Shown here in pieces: positions 49,717-56,412 of a stretch of DNA of 59,208 nt. The translations under genes and the position numbers were made by a program. Origin of the DNA: a virus; the IMG/VR virus record IMGVR_UViG_3300028563_000024, positions 1-59,208 of that record, one strand, 5' to 3'. Below the pieces are notes generated by a model. It searched no databases. It saw nothing but the letters and a program-made list of their open reading frames with translations, and was not told the DNA's origin. Within the stretch, counting starts at the first letter, position 1. Each line of letters opens with the position of its first letter.

Positions 49717-49735
49717 ACCAACACATACGCGGGGC

Positions 49736-50473
49736 TTACAGCTCCGCATTCTTGTCGCCTGCCTGACGCCGAGCCCGCGCTGCTGTCTTCTCAAGACGGC
49801 CCTCACCAGATACGGAACCCGCCTCAAGGCCAACCTTGACGATCTTGCCACCATTGGCCCGCCCTTCAATGCCAAAGCGTGCAGCTTTGTCAGAGCGAAT
49901 GAGGCCCTCGTCCTTGAGGGTTTTTTGGATCAGAGCCTTGTCCTGGGCCTCGTCAGGGTGCTTGACTTTACCGCCGCGTGCCCTAGGCGGGACCAACCCA
50001 GGAGGCATTCCGCCCGGCGCACCCGCGATCACCGGAGGCATAGCCCCCATAGGCGGTCCAGGAGGCCCTGCATTCGGCGGGGGAGGAGCACCGGGGCCGA
50101 TTGGCATGGGCGGTGGGGGTATAGCAGCCCCCGGCTGCGGTTGAGCGCCCTGGGGCGCAATAATGACGTTGACGTGAGTGCCCTTGGCCTTGGTGCGACC
50201 ACCACGAGCGCGATTAGCTACAGCCCCGCCTTTTGCATAAGTAGCGAGCGGATTGGCTGGAGCTGATTTCCGAGCTGCCCGATCGCCGCGCGGCTTAGCC
50301 GTAGAGCTGTCAGCGCCATACCCGACCGAAGCTTGACCCTCTTCTTTCATCTGCGCATCAACCGGCGCGAGCTTTTTCATGGCCGGGTCAGCATCACCAT
50401 AATCCATGGTCATACGGCGCATCTTGGCATTGTGACCAGAACGGGCTTCTTTTCGCAGTGAGGCATAAGCCAT
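49736..50473 (-). CDS. Pro/Gly-rich structural-type protein, 245 residues
   Basis: ATG 50473 follows AGGAAAGACCAAATCAA. A folded-looking N-terminus (MAYASLRKEARSGHNAKM) is followed by basic RARGGRTKAKG, a long Pro-rich stretch (PPPPMPIGPGAPPPPNAGP) and a C-terminal helical part containing GEGRLEK. The GEGRLEK motif also occurs in the next gene. Probably a virion or assembly protein. The upstream extension to 50689 is a shadow. Confidence 0.6.
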   Translation of the reverse strand: MAYASLRKEARSGHNAKMRRMTMDYGDADPAMKKLAPVDAQMKEEGQASVGYGADSSTAKPRGDRAARKSAPANPLATYAKGGAVANRARGGRTKAKGTHVNVIIAPQGAQPQPGAAIPPPPMPIGPGAPPPPNAGPPGPPMGAMPPVIAGAPGGMPPGLVPPRARGGKVKHPDEAQDKALIQKTLKDEGLIRSDKAARFGIEGRANGGKIVKVGLEAGSVSGEGRLEKTAARARRQAGDKNAEL

Positions 50474-50501
50474 TTGATTTGGTCTTTCCTGAGAGAGGAC
50501 G

Positions 50502-50771
50502 TTATTTCTTGCCGCTGTGGGTATAAGCCCCGCCACCAGCCGTATCATCAGACTGGCGGCTGAGCTTGCCGAGCTGGTCCTTGTCGTAGAGCGCCTCAGC
50601 CGGAACAGCACCTCCTGAGGCGCGCTCCATAGCCTTGATCTTCTCAAGACGGCCCTCGCCTGTGGCAGCGCCAGCGGTATACTCACCATGCGGTGGGTGC
50701 TCTTCGCGCTTGACAGCGTCCAGCCACTTGGGCTTGTGGACGTAACCTGCCCCTTTTTGCGGATAACTCAT
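50502..50771 (-). CDS. Small polar structural-type protein, 89 residues
   Basis: TAAGGAGCTTTC precedes ATG 50771. The product starts MSYPQKGAGYVHKP and contains GEGRLEKIKAMERASGG, sharing the GEGRLEK motif and about 20 bases of DNA with the downstream gene. It is likely disordered and virion-associated. Function unknown. Confidence 0.55.
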   Translation of the reverse strand: MSYPQKGAGYVHKPKWLDAVKREEHPPHGEYTAGAATGEGRLEKIKAMERASGGAVPAEALYDKDQLGKLSRQSDDTAGGGAYTHSGKK

Positions 50772-50780
50772 GAAAGCTCC

Positions 50781-50969
50781 TTAGGAGTTTACTGTTTGCA
50801 CCGGCACATAGTCGCCAAGGTGTGAGATAGCGAGAGAGAAATCGCCTTGCGTAATCTTACGCCGCTCGCCGTCCAGGACAAGCCATAGTGACTGAACGCC
50901 GTCGTCGCTGATGGGGCCAATCTGAATGGAGAAGTAGCCACGTACTTCTGATACTGCGTCCTTAGACAT
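50781..50969 (-). CDS. Small protein with duplicated gene start, 62 residues
   Basis: ATG 50969 gives MSKDAVSEVRGYFSIQIGP, then SDDGVQSLWLVLDGERRK and a helical end. The first 21 residues are shared with the gene at 51168-51578 through a 63-base repeat. It is probably the original form, since the body reads as one domain. ATG follows the previous stop by one base. No family was recognised. Confidence 0.6.
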   Translation of the reverse strand: MSKDAVSEVRGYFSIQIGPISDDGVQSLWLVLDGERRKITQGDFSLAISHLGDYVPVQTVNS

Positions 50970-50970
50970 C
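50908..50970. repeat. 63-base dispersed direct repeat, copy 1
   Basis: Matches 51517-51579 over 63 bases with two mismatches. It covers the start codon and the first 20 codons of the 50781-50969 gene. The other copy forms the start of a different gene. Confidence 0.9.
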
Positions 50971-51171
50971 CTAGTGTTTTCTCTTATCAACGAGAACCTT
51001 GAGTTTCTCGAAGTCCTCAGCATTCATAAGCACCAATTTACCAGCAGAGTTCGGAGTAGTTTCGAGTGGTCCTGCATAAACAATGTTGTCATCTTCAAGC
51101 ATAACGCAGGTACCAACACAAACTCCAGGGCAAGGAGCCGCGTTCATCAGGTAGTTTTCGCCACCGCTCAT
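50971..51171 (-). CDS. Small Cys-containing protein, 66 residues
   Basis: ATG 51171 overlaps the previous stop (ATGA). CPGVCVGTC near residue 14 gives three closely spaced cysteines, and the rest is MLEDDNIVYAGPLETTP plus a C-terminal helix. It may bind a metal. No family was recognised. Confidence 0.55.
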   Translation of the reverse strand: MSGGENYLMNAAPCPGVCVGTCVMLEDDNIVYAGPLETTPNSAGKLVLMNAEDFEKLKVLVDKRKH

Positions 51172-51578
51172 GCCCAGAACCGCCGCGTCACAGTCGGGTT
51201 GCGGATAAGGGCAGCAGCGGCTCCAGCTGCAACAGCAAGCGGGAGCGGAAGAGCTGGTGCTGGGCTCAAAGCGGAAAGCTCCGTCGCAATTCTGGATTCA
51301 GCCTCTGCAATAACAGCTTCCCACGAGACAGTCCTGAAGTCAGCAGAGTACCTGATATACCACTTACGGCGCTGCCCAAAAGCGTCGGTAAAGCCAATCT
51401 GTGGATCATTAGACACAAGCCGAGTAGTCTGTGTCTCAGAATCGTACTCTACAAAGACTTGAGGTTCACTCACGGTTTCAATCTGCCTTCGTGTGCTTGA
51501 ACTTACCCTTGATGTTCTGATGGGGCCAGTCTGAATGGAGAAGTAGCCGCGTACTTCTGATACTGCGTCCTTAGACAT
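51168..51578 (-). CDS. Chimeric protein with borrowed start, 136 residues
   Basis: Codons 1-21 come from the 63-base repeat shared with the 50781-50969 gene. The next 11 codons derive from a 33-base copy of the KTSC gene's 3' end, read in a different frame. The remainder (PQVFVEYDSETQTTRLVSND, WYIRYSADFRTVSWEAVIAE) looks like an ordinary conserved domain, followed by an Ala/Pro-rich hydrophobic end. The last codons overlap the next start. Function unknown. Confidence 0.6.
   Translation of the reverse strand: MSKDAVSEVRGYFSIQTGPIRTSRVSSSTRRQIETVSEPQVFVEYDSETQTTRLVSNDPQIGFTDAFGQRRKWYIRYSADFRTVSWEAVIAEAESRIATELSALSPAPALPLPLAVAAGAAAALIRNPTVTRRFWA
51485..51517. repeat. 33-base dispersed repeat, copy 1 (inside the chimeric gene)
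   Basis: Identical over 33 bases to 52219-52251, which encodes the end of the KTSC protein. Here it is read in another frame. It abuts the 63-base repeat at 51517 with one shared base. Confidence 0.9.
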
Positions 51579-51579
51579 C
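51517..51579. repeat. 63-base dispersed direct repeat, copy 2
   Basis: Second copy of the repeat at 50908-50970, with two mismatches. It provides the start codon and first 20 codons of the chimeric gene at 51168-51578. Confidence 0.9.
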
Positions 51580-51984
51580 AGAACTTCCCGGATTAAGGAA
51601 CAGAGCACGGTTGATTGGATCACGCCATTCAGTTCCGACGTGGTAATGCGTACCCGTTGTGAACGCAGCGCCGCAAACCGCGCACCCTGGAATTGGCAGA
51701 GCGCCTAGCTGAGGCTCATCCTGACGCCAATTGCCAAGTTGCATCCTAACATCTTGGTTCTGACCACAATGCACGGTCTCAACAAAATCGCAGATTGGAT
51801 GTCCGTTCTCACACGTAACAGTTTCGCCCTTACAAGCATAAACTGGAAGGTCTGGCCAACGGCGAACCGGAGCTTCTTCGCTTTCGCTAAGTTCAACAAG
51901 AGATGCCTTGACAGAAGAAACTCCTACAGCGCCAATGAACGGAAGCGCTGATATCCAAGACAGAAGCTTGCGGCGGCTAACCAT
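51571..51984 (-). CDS. Tat-type signal protein with Cys pairs, 137 residues
   Basis: MVSRRKLLSWISALP contains a twin-arginine motif (SRRKLL, residues 3-8) followed by a hydrophobic stretch and VKA cleavage-like site, which suggests export in folded form. Cys/His groups CENGHPICDF and CAVCGAAF, with HYHVGTEW, could bind a metal. An exported metal protein in a phage late region is unusual. The start overlaps the (frameshifted) end of the upstream gene region. Confidence 0.6.
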   Translation of the reverse strand: MVSRRKLLSWISALPFIGAVGVSSVKASLVELSESEEAPVRRWPDLPVYACKGETVTCENGHPICDFVETVHCGQNQDVRMQLGNWRQDEPQLGALPIPGCAVCGAAFTTGTHYHVGTEWRDPINRALFLNPGSSDV

Positions 51985-52014
51985 AAGGCGTAGTGCCTTT
52001 ACACAAATGCTGCA

Positions 52015-52212
52015 TTAGCTGGCCGCGCTCATTCGAAACACGCCGCGCTCATTCGAAACACGCATGTATTCTACCGGGTCAATCATGTTCTCACGCAGCC
52101 ATGCTATCCGCTCAGCGGCTTTAAGCGAGAGCGGATCACCAGCTTTACGCAAATCATAAACCAAATCTTGGTCTCGAAAGAAATGCGAAGGATCGTTCTT
52201 ATCGGTAAGCAC
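52015..52212 (-). CDS. Small protein with frameshifted C-terminus, 65 residues
   Basis: GTG 52212 overlaps the KTSC stop (TAGTG). The product is helical (HFFRDQDLVYDLRKAGD, AAERIAWLRENMIDPVEYM) up to RVSNERG. There a 20-base tandem duplication shifts the frame, giving VFRMSAAS and a stop. Removing one copy restores QLMQHLCKGTTPYG and a stop overlapping the ATG at 51984. The present reading frame is therefore a recent mutant form. Confidence 0.6.
   Translation of the reverse strand: MLTDKNDPSHFFRDQDLVYDLRKAGDPLSLKAAERIAWLRENMIDPVEYMRVSNERGVFRMSAAS
52022..52061. repeat. 20-base perfect tandem duplication
   Basis: GCCGCGCTCATTCGAAACAC occurs twice in direct succession (52022-52041 and 52042-52061). 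Because 20 is not a multiple of three, it shifts the frame of the gene at 52015-52212. Confidence 0.95.
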
Positions 52213-52430
52213 TAGTCCGCCTTCGTGTGCTTGAACTTACCCTTGATGTTCGCATGGTAATGCTTACCCTTGGACTCAGCCGCCATAAAGGCTGAATGGT
52301 CCTCTGGTGAGCACTCATCATGGTGATAGACTGCACCGCCCTTGAACTCTACGGAGAGGCGCTTAGCCTCTGGATCATAGCCCACAGACACGATATTGGA
52401 ACTGTCAACAGGAGTGCGGTTGTGGGTCAA
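52212..52430 (-). CDS. KTSC domain protein, 72 residues
   Basis: VDSSNIVSVGYDPEAKRLSV, GGAVYHHDECS and AAESKGKHYHANIKGKF follow the KTSC domain, a small domain found alone in phages and at the end of lysyl-tRNA synthetases in some bacteria. Its function is unclear. The TTG start overlaps the previous stop (TTGA) and has an excellent GAAGGAG seven bases upstream. Both its 5' and 3' ends have been copied into neighbouring genes. Confidence 0.8.
   Translation of the reverse strand: MTHNRTPVDSSNIVSVGYDPEAKRLSVEFKGGAVYHHDECSPEDHSAFMAAESKGKHYHANIKGKFKHTKAD
52219..52251. repeat. 33-base dispersed repeat, copy 2 (KTSC gene 3' end)
   Basis: Source-like copy of the repeat at 51485-51517. Here it encodes the last residues of the KTSC protein (NIKGKFKHTKA) in the correct frame. 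Confidence 0.9.
52398..52429. repeat. 32-base direct repeat, copy 1 (KTSC gene start)
   Basis: Identical over 32 bases to 52718-52749. It encodes THNRTPVDSS after the TTG start of the KTSC gene. Confidence 0.95.
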
Positions 52431-52750
52431 GCGGTAGCTCCTTCTGGAATAGACTCTTGCGAGAGCGCCAAGGCCAGATTGTTCAGAGAACTAACAAATT
52501 GCTCTTTGTAAAGGTTGTCAAGGATCGATTCTCTTGACAGTGCAAAGCCCAGTTCCCAATTCTTGGACTTACTGACGCCTGTTACGATGAGCCCATCGGT
52601 TGTGTAGTCGATACTTATGCTGAATTCTAAGTCTGGAAACTTTCCAGCTTTCGCCCATAAGGCAGGCAGTAGCAAATCGCGGACGCTGGCCAATGATGGT
52701 CCTGGGCTTGCATTAACGGAACTGTCAACAGGAGTGCGGTTGTGGGTCAT
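52427..52750 (-). CDS. Chimera of KTSC-gene start and capsid-like segments, 107 residues
   Basis: Residues 1-11 (MTHNRTPVDSS) come from the 32-base repeat of the KTSC gene. The rest resembles two parts of this phage's major capsid protein. SVRDLLLPALWAKAGKF matches RDLLLPGLRGVTGEY, and LGFALSRESILDNLYKEQF matches LGYAITRNTIADNLYKAQF, with the capsid segment between them shortened by about 28 residues. ATGA/TTGA couplings on both sides suggest it is translated. It may be a remnant, or a small capsid-interacting protein. Confidence 0.6.
   Translation of the reverse strand: MTHNRTPVDSSVNASPGPSLASVRDLLLPALWAKAGKFPDLEFSISIDYTTDGLIVTGVSKSKNWELGFALSRESILDNLYKEQFVSSLNNLALALSQESIPEGATA
52718..52749. 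repeat. 32-base direct repeat, copy 2 (chimera start)
   Basis: Exact copy of 52398-52429, here directly behind an ATG. It supplies the first codons of the capsid-like chimera. Confidence 0.95.
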
Positions 52751-52959
52751 GACACCAATTTATCCGCGTGGATCCTAGCAAAATATGGAACTTTTGTACC
52801 GACCCTAAGCTCCATCGTTACTCCAACAGGCTTATCCTTAGCAATCCCAATAGGCCACGCTTTCGACAACACCCTAGCAACTGACTCTGCAACTTCCGTT
52901 TCTGAACGAGGGTGCTCTGAGACAACTTGAATATCATCTAACTGAACATTGACACTCAC
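52747..52959 (-). CDS. Small unknown protein, 70 residues
   Basis: GTG 52959 overlaps the portal stop (GTGA). The product starts MSVNVQLDDIQVVS and alternates strands and one helix (SVARVLSKAWPIGIAK), like a small ferredoxin-like fold. Its stop overlaps the ATG of the capsid-like chimera (ATGA). No family was recognised. Confidence 0.6.
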   Translation of the reverse strand: MSVNVQLDDIQVVSEHPRSETEVAESVARVLSKAWPIGIAKDKPVGVTMELRVGTKVPYFARIHADKLVS

Positions 52960-55571
52960 TTCGCAACTCCCTTAGCTTTAGTCTTAGCAGCCTGAGCCGC
53001 CAATGCCTTCTGATGCGAACGGTCCAGCAACCCCTGGATCAACTCATGCCTTTGGGCTAAGCCCTGACCCATCATATCGTGCTGCCGATCCATGACGCCT
53101 TGCTGCGCCTCGTGGTTCTGGTCCAGGTTCTGCCCAACCATGTCGTGATATCGGTCAACCCCGCTTTGCTGGGCCTCATGCTGCTGGCCAAATGCCTGGG
53201 TCGTCAGGTCATGCTGCCTATCGAGAACGCCTTGTTGAGCCTCATGCTGCTGATCCAGACCCTGAGTAACCATACTGTGCTGGCGGTCCTCAGCAGCCTT
53301 ACGGAAGTTCGCATGATGCCCCATATGAGCTAAGGCAACCTTGCTCTGTCTGTCCGAAGTCTTGTGACCGTGCTCCATCTGAAGCTTCTTAGCAGCCATT
53401 TCCTGGTCTGATTTGTGGATGATCATCTCGCGCGCTACGCCCAGCGAGGCGATCTTCTCGCGGGAATCCAGCTCCTTCTGCTTGGACTGGATCGTGACGC
53501 CCAAGTTAGCCGCCTTGATCTTGGCCTCTTCAGCCTTGGTCTGAGCATCCTGCAACCGAGCCTGAGCCGCAATGATGGTGGCCTGAGCCGCTAAGGCCTC
53601 TGGTGCGGGGGCAGGCGGCGGCGCATTCGGATCAGCCTTCTTGAAGAAGCTGTCAGTGTCGTCATAGCCCATGGTCGTAATGGCGCGGCTATCAACCTTG
53701 TCCATATCCAGGTTCTGGTTGGTCTGAGCCATCTGCCTGAGTGCCACGATCTTCATGTAGCGCTCAGTTTGCGAGGACGTGTTGGGGTCAGCTCTAGGCA
53801 CCAGCTCGCAATCTGCCAGGGCCGTCAGGAAGAGATCACGATGGCGCTTCTCAGCTGCCTTTGTCTCATCCTCTTGCTGCTGCACAGGCGTACCAGCCTC
53901 AGCGATCAGCATCTTGAGCACCTGAGACTTCTTGTTGTGTCGCCAGAGCGCCTCAGGGTCTTCCATCAGCAGCGACTTGAGCATATCAAACTCTTGGCTC
54001 TGAGCCTGATGAAGCCGCTTGTGGACAGCGGACATGAGCTTAGTCGCCTGTTCGATAAGGGCGAGTGTGGTGCCAACTGGGGCGTCCTGCTTACCCTCAC
54101 CCACCTGCGTCTCGGCTGTGCCGCCAACCCGCTGGGCTGTGGTGACCACATTCTCGATCAACTGGATGAACACCGCCGAAGGGTCTTTGTAAGGCAACGG
54201 CATGACAGAGGCACGGATATCATTACCCACTGTGTCGATCGGCATACCACCACCAGGCGGAATGCGGAACTGGTTGGTCATCTGCCGAGCGAGCTGCTTC
54301 AGGTAGAGGAAGCCGGGGAAGTTGGCGAACATGCCTGCATCGAGCATCAAGCGCCAGGCCGCAGTGACAGCCTTGGTGGCATTGCCGAGGATGTTGAGCA
54401 GACCAATGCCGTAGAAGCCTAGGCCAGGGATGAAGCAGTAGGCAATGATCCTGTTACGCGGCATGCAGAATTCGTCATCTTCCTCCCAATTCCTTCTTAT
54501 CTCCAGTACGCGTCTGGCTTCCTTGTCGATGACGACCTTGAAGGGCAATGGTAAGCCTGTGAGCTCGCCGTCCATTTCATGCTCGAAACCGGGGACCTCG
54601 ATCTCGCAGTAGCACTCGTAGAGCTCACGATCCTGGTCGGAGTACTCAACAGTAGTGGCTGGGGCAATGCCTTGCACCTGGTCGATCTTGGCATCAACCG
54701 GGTTCTTGATTGGGTTAAGGCTAGGTAGAGGTAGGTCAATATTGCGGTAAGCGCCCAGCAGCTGCATGCGCTTGAGCGTGGAAGGCTTCATCATGATGCG
54801 ATGGGTGACGCGCCCAGCACCATCAATGTTGGTGGCTGAGTTGGAGACGATCAAGTCCTTCGCATCAATGGAGGCAATGACCGGGCGGCGCTTGATGGGG
54901 TCGTGGTAACCCTTCTTGAAGCTGATGCCGCTGAAGCCAAGCAAGAGCAGCATTCTGTCAGTGTCTGGGTAGTACTCCTTAGCCGTCTTGGTCAGGTAAT
55001 GATTCATGTCCTTTTCAAGGGCATTGGCCAGCTTGTCTGCTAAGGCGTTGCCTTCACCATCGTTGCGAACCTTGACAGGGCCATCTGATGGGAGAAGTTC
55101 GCCTAGGGCATTGGCCTGGAAGCGCAGGACAGCTTCAAGGAGGAGAGGATGATCGACTGTGGATGTGCCCTCAGCAGGCGTGGCGCCTGAGGCTGCGGCA
55201 CCGCGTGGGGTCTTGGCTTCTAAGCCTAGGAGGGAGATGCCTGAGGCTGCATTCTCCAGCCATTGCGCGCGGGAGCTTTCATCCTGCTCGATGCCCATGA
55301 GCAGGCGCTCAGAAATAGCACTGAGCTCAGCTTCGGTCAGGTGCTCGGCAAGGTTGTCGCCGAAGTCACTGTCCTTCTTGGGTTCTTGTGGCGGTCCGAA
55401 GCTGACCTGGACTATGCCATCTGGCAGCTCGACCTGAGTGGTGCCTGTATCAGCATCGAAAGCTGGAACAGGCTTGCCATCCATTGTGACAATGACATTC
55501 GCCCCAAGCTCAGGTTGAGGAGCTGGGGTGCGGTAGGTCTGCTCGATGTCTAGGGGATAGACGTTGGCCAT
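52956..55571 (-). CDS. Portal protein with His/Gln-rich C-terminal repeats, 871 residues
   Basis: Residues about 80-600 match large podovirus-type portal proteins: LTEAELSAISERLL, SSRAQWLENAASGI, GFSGISFKKGYHDP and VGEGKQDAPVGTTLALIEQA. The portal is the 12-fold ring for DNA entry. After residue 650 a helical Gln/Ala/Lys region follows, then four 22-residue repeats starting DRQH and containing QQHEAQQ, ending near residue 850. The repeats are an unusual tail for a portal. ATG 55571 shares an A with the previous stop. Confidence 0.88.
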   Translation of the reverse strand: MANVYPLDIEQTYRTPAPQPELGANVIVTMDGKPVPAFDADTGTTQVELPDGIVQVSFGPPQEPKKDSDFGDNLAEHLTEAELSAISERLLMGIEQDESSRAQWLENAASGISLLGLEAKTPRGAAASGATPAEGTSTVDHPLLLEAVLRFQANALGELLPSDGPVKVRNDGEGNALADKLANALEKDMNHYLTKTAKEYYPDTDRMLLLLGFSGISFKKGYHDPIKRRPVIASIDAKDLIVSNSATNIDGAGRVTHRIMMKPSTLKRMQLLGAYRNIDLPLPSLNPIKNPVDAKIDQVQGIAPATTVEYSDQDRELYECYCEIEVPGFEHEMDGELTGLPLPFKVVIDKEARRVLEIRRNWEEDDEFCMPRNRIIAYCFIPGLGFYGIGLLNILGNATKAVTAAWRLMLDAGMFANFPGFLYLKQLARQMTNQFRIPPGGGMPIDTVGNDIRASVMPLPYKDPSAVFIQLIENVVTTAQRVGGTAETQVGEGKQDAPVGTTLALIEQATKLMSAVHKRLHQAQSQEFDMLKSLLMEDPEALWRHNKKSQVLKMLIAEAGTPVQQQEDETKAAEKRHRDLFLTALADCELVPRADPNTSSQTERYMKIVALRQMAQTNQNLDMDKVDSRAITTMGYDDTDSFFKKADPNAPPPAPAPEALAAQATIIAAQARLQDAQTKAEEAKIKAANLGVTIQSKQKELDSREKIASLGVAREMIIHKSDQEMAAKKLQMEHGHKTSDRQSKVALAHMGHHANFRKAAEDRQHSMVTQGLDQQHEAQQGVLDRQHDLTTQAFGQQHEAQQSGVDRYHDMVGQNLDQNHEAQQGVMDRQHDMMGQGLAQRHELIQGLLDRSHQKALAAQAAKTKAKGVAK

Positions 55572-55999
55572 TAAGCCGCAGCGTCCTGAGTGTCCTTGCT
55601 GCCTTTAGCAAGCTCAACCGCATACAGAATATCGCGGGCCTTGGAAAAATAGACTGCTGATAAGGGATAGACAGACCCTAGCAATTGGTCCACGCAGATA
55701 GCGTCGCCTCCTTCCAGCCTGACAATTGGAGCAACCATTCCAGGCGGAGCAACCAAGCAGTCTTGCTGATCTATATAGCGCTGGGCTACTAGAACAGAAG
55801 CCAACTTGCGAACCTCTGCAAACTGTGGGTTGGCATCTAGATACGCCTGCCAGTCTGCAAACACTGCTTGACGCCACGCAACCACCAATAAGTTAACTGC
55901 GCGCTTGCCTTCAGTCTCATGAGTTGGTGGCTCATCCAACTGCGCTGCAAGCTCTCTTGCATGCTTGAGCAACTCTGAATAAGCTGTCTGATAATCCAA
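55571..55999 (-). CDS. Unknown protein upstream of the portal, 142 residues
   Basis: The TTG start follows AGGA by eight bases. The sequence is helical (YSELLKHARELAAQLDEP, LLVVAWRQAVFADWQAYL), with a compact C-terminal part (AVYFSKARDILYAVELA). Genes at this position in phages can encode small terminase or head-completion proteins, but there is no DNA-binding motif to support that. TAATG coupling to the portal. Confidence 0.6.
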   Translation of the reverse strand: MDYQTAYSELLKHARELAAQLDEPPTHETEGKRAVNLLVVAWRQAVFADWQAYLDANPQFAEVRKLASVLVAQRYIDQQDCLVAPPGMVAPIVRLEGGDAICVDQLLGSVYPLSAVYFSKARDILYAVELAKGSKDTQDAAA

Positions 56000-56092
56000 A
56001 ACTTATTCCTGAATCTTTTTATGATGGCTTCGTCAAATACGGCATTATGCTCTAATTACGGAATTACGCGATCTGGCACTCCGATCTTCTAA

Positions 56093-56281
56093 TTAGCGCA
56101 AACCGTAATCTCTTGCATCAAAATCATGACGTGTTTTAGGGAGCAGCGCCTCGACTGTTTTGCGTGCTCGGAAAGCTGCAAGATGCCAAACTAAGGCTGC
56201 TCGTTCAGCAGGCGTCAGGTTCAATTCAGCGAATGCTTCATCAAAGGTTCGCATGGGCTGCTGAATGTCAGGGGCTGGCAT
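56093..56281 (-). CDS. Small helical protein, 62 residues
   Basis: The product starts MPAPDIQQPMRTFDEAFAEL and contains LTPAERAALVWHLAAFRARK, a helix-turn-helix-like pair of helices. GAAAGG lies about nine bases before ATG 56281. It is the first gene after the promoter candidate at 56361-56389. No family was recognised. The gap 56000-56092 shows only a short CGTAATT tandem and the site for the next gene. Confidence 0.55.
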   Translation of the reverse strand: MPAPDIQQPMRTFDEAFAELNLTPAERAALVWHLAAFRARKTVEALLPKTRHDFDARDYGLR

Positions 56282-56360
56282 TCTAATGCCTTTCAGAGAC
56301 GCTACCGCACGCGTCGGGCGATTAAATACGGCCGCGCGTCGAGGGTCCGTCTAAGGGGCA

Positions 56361-56389
56361 AGCATACGCCTATCAAGGGCAATAGACAA
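56361..56389 (-). promoter_or_regulatory. Candidate promoter for the portal-side genes
   Basis: On the minus strand TTGTCT (56389-56384) and TATGCT (56366-56361) are separated by 17 bases. It lies in the 131-base gap between the Fic gene and the 62-residue gene and points toward the portal. Pattern match only. Confidence 0.45.
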
Positions 56390-56412
56390 GTTCTAGTAGT
56401 GGTGCTTAAAAG

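Noticed and set aside
49512-49724. Minus-strand 70-residue frame over the structured gap
   Set aside because: It is Ser/Arg/Leu-rich with no ribosome binding site, and its span coincides with the paired stems.
55571-55999. Small terminase subunit
   Set aside because: The position is suggestive but no helix-turn-helix or other terminase feature is visible.
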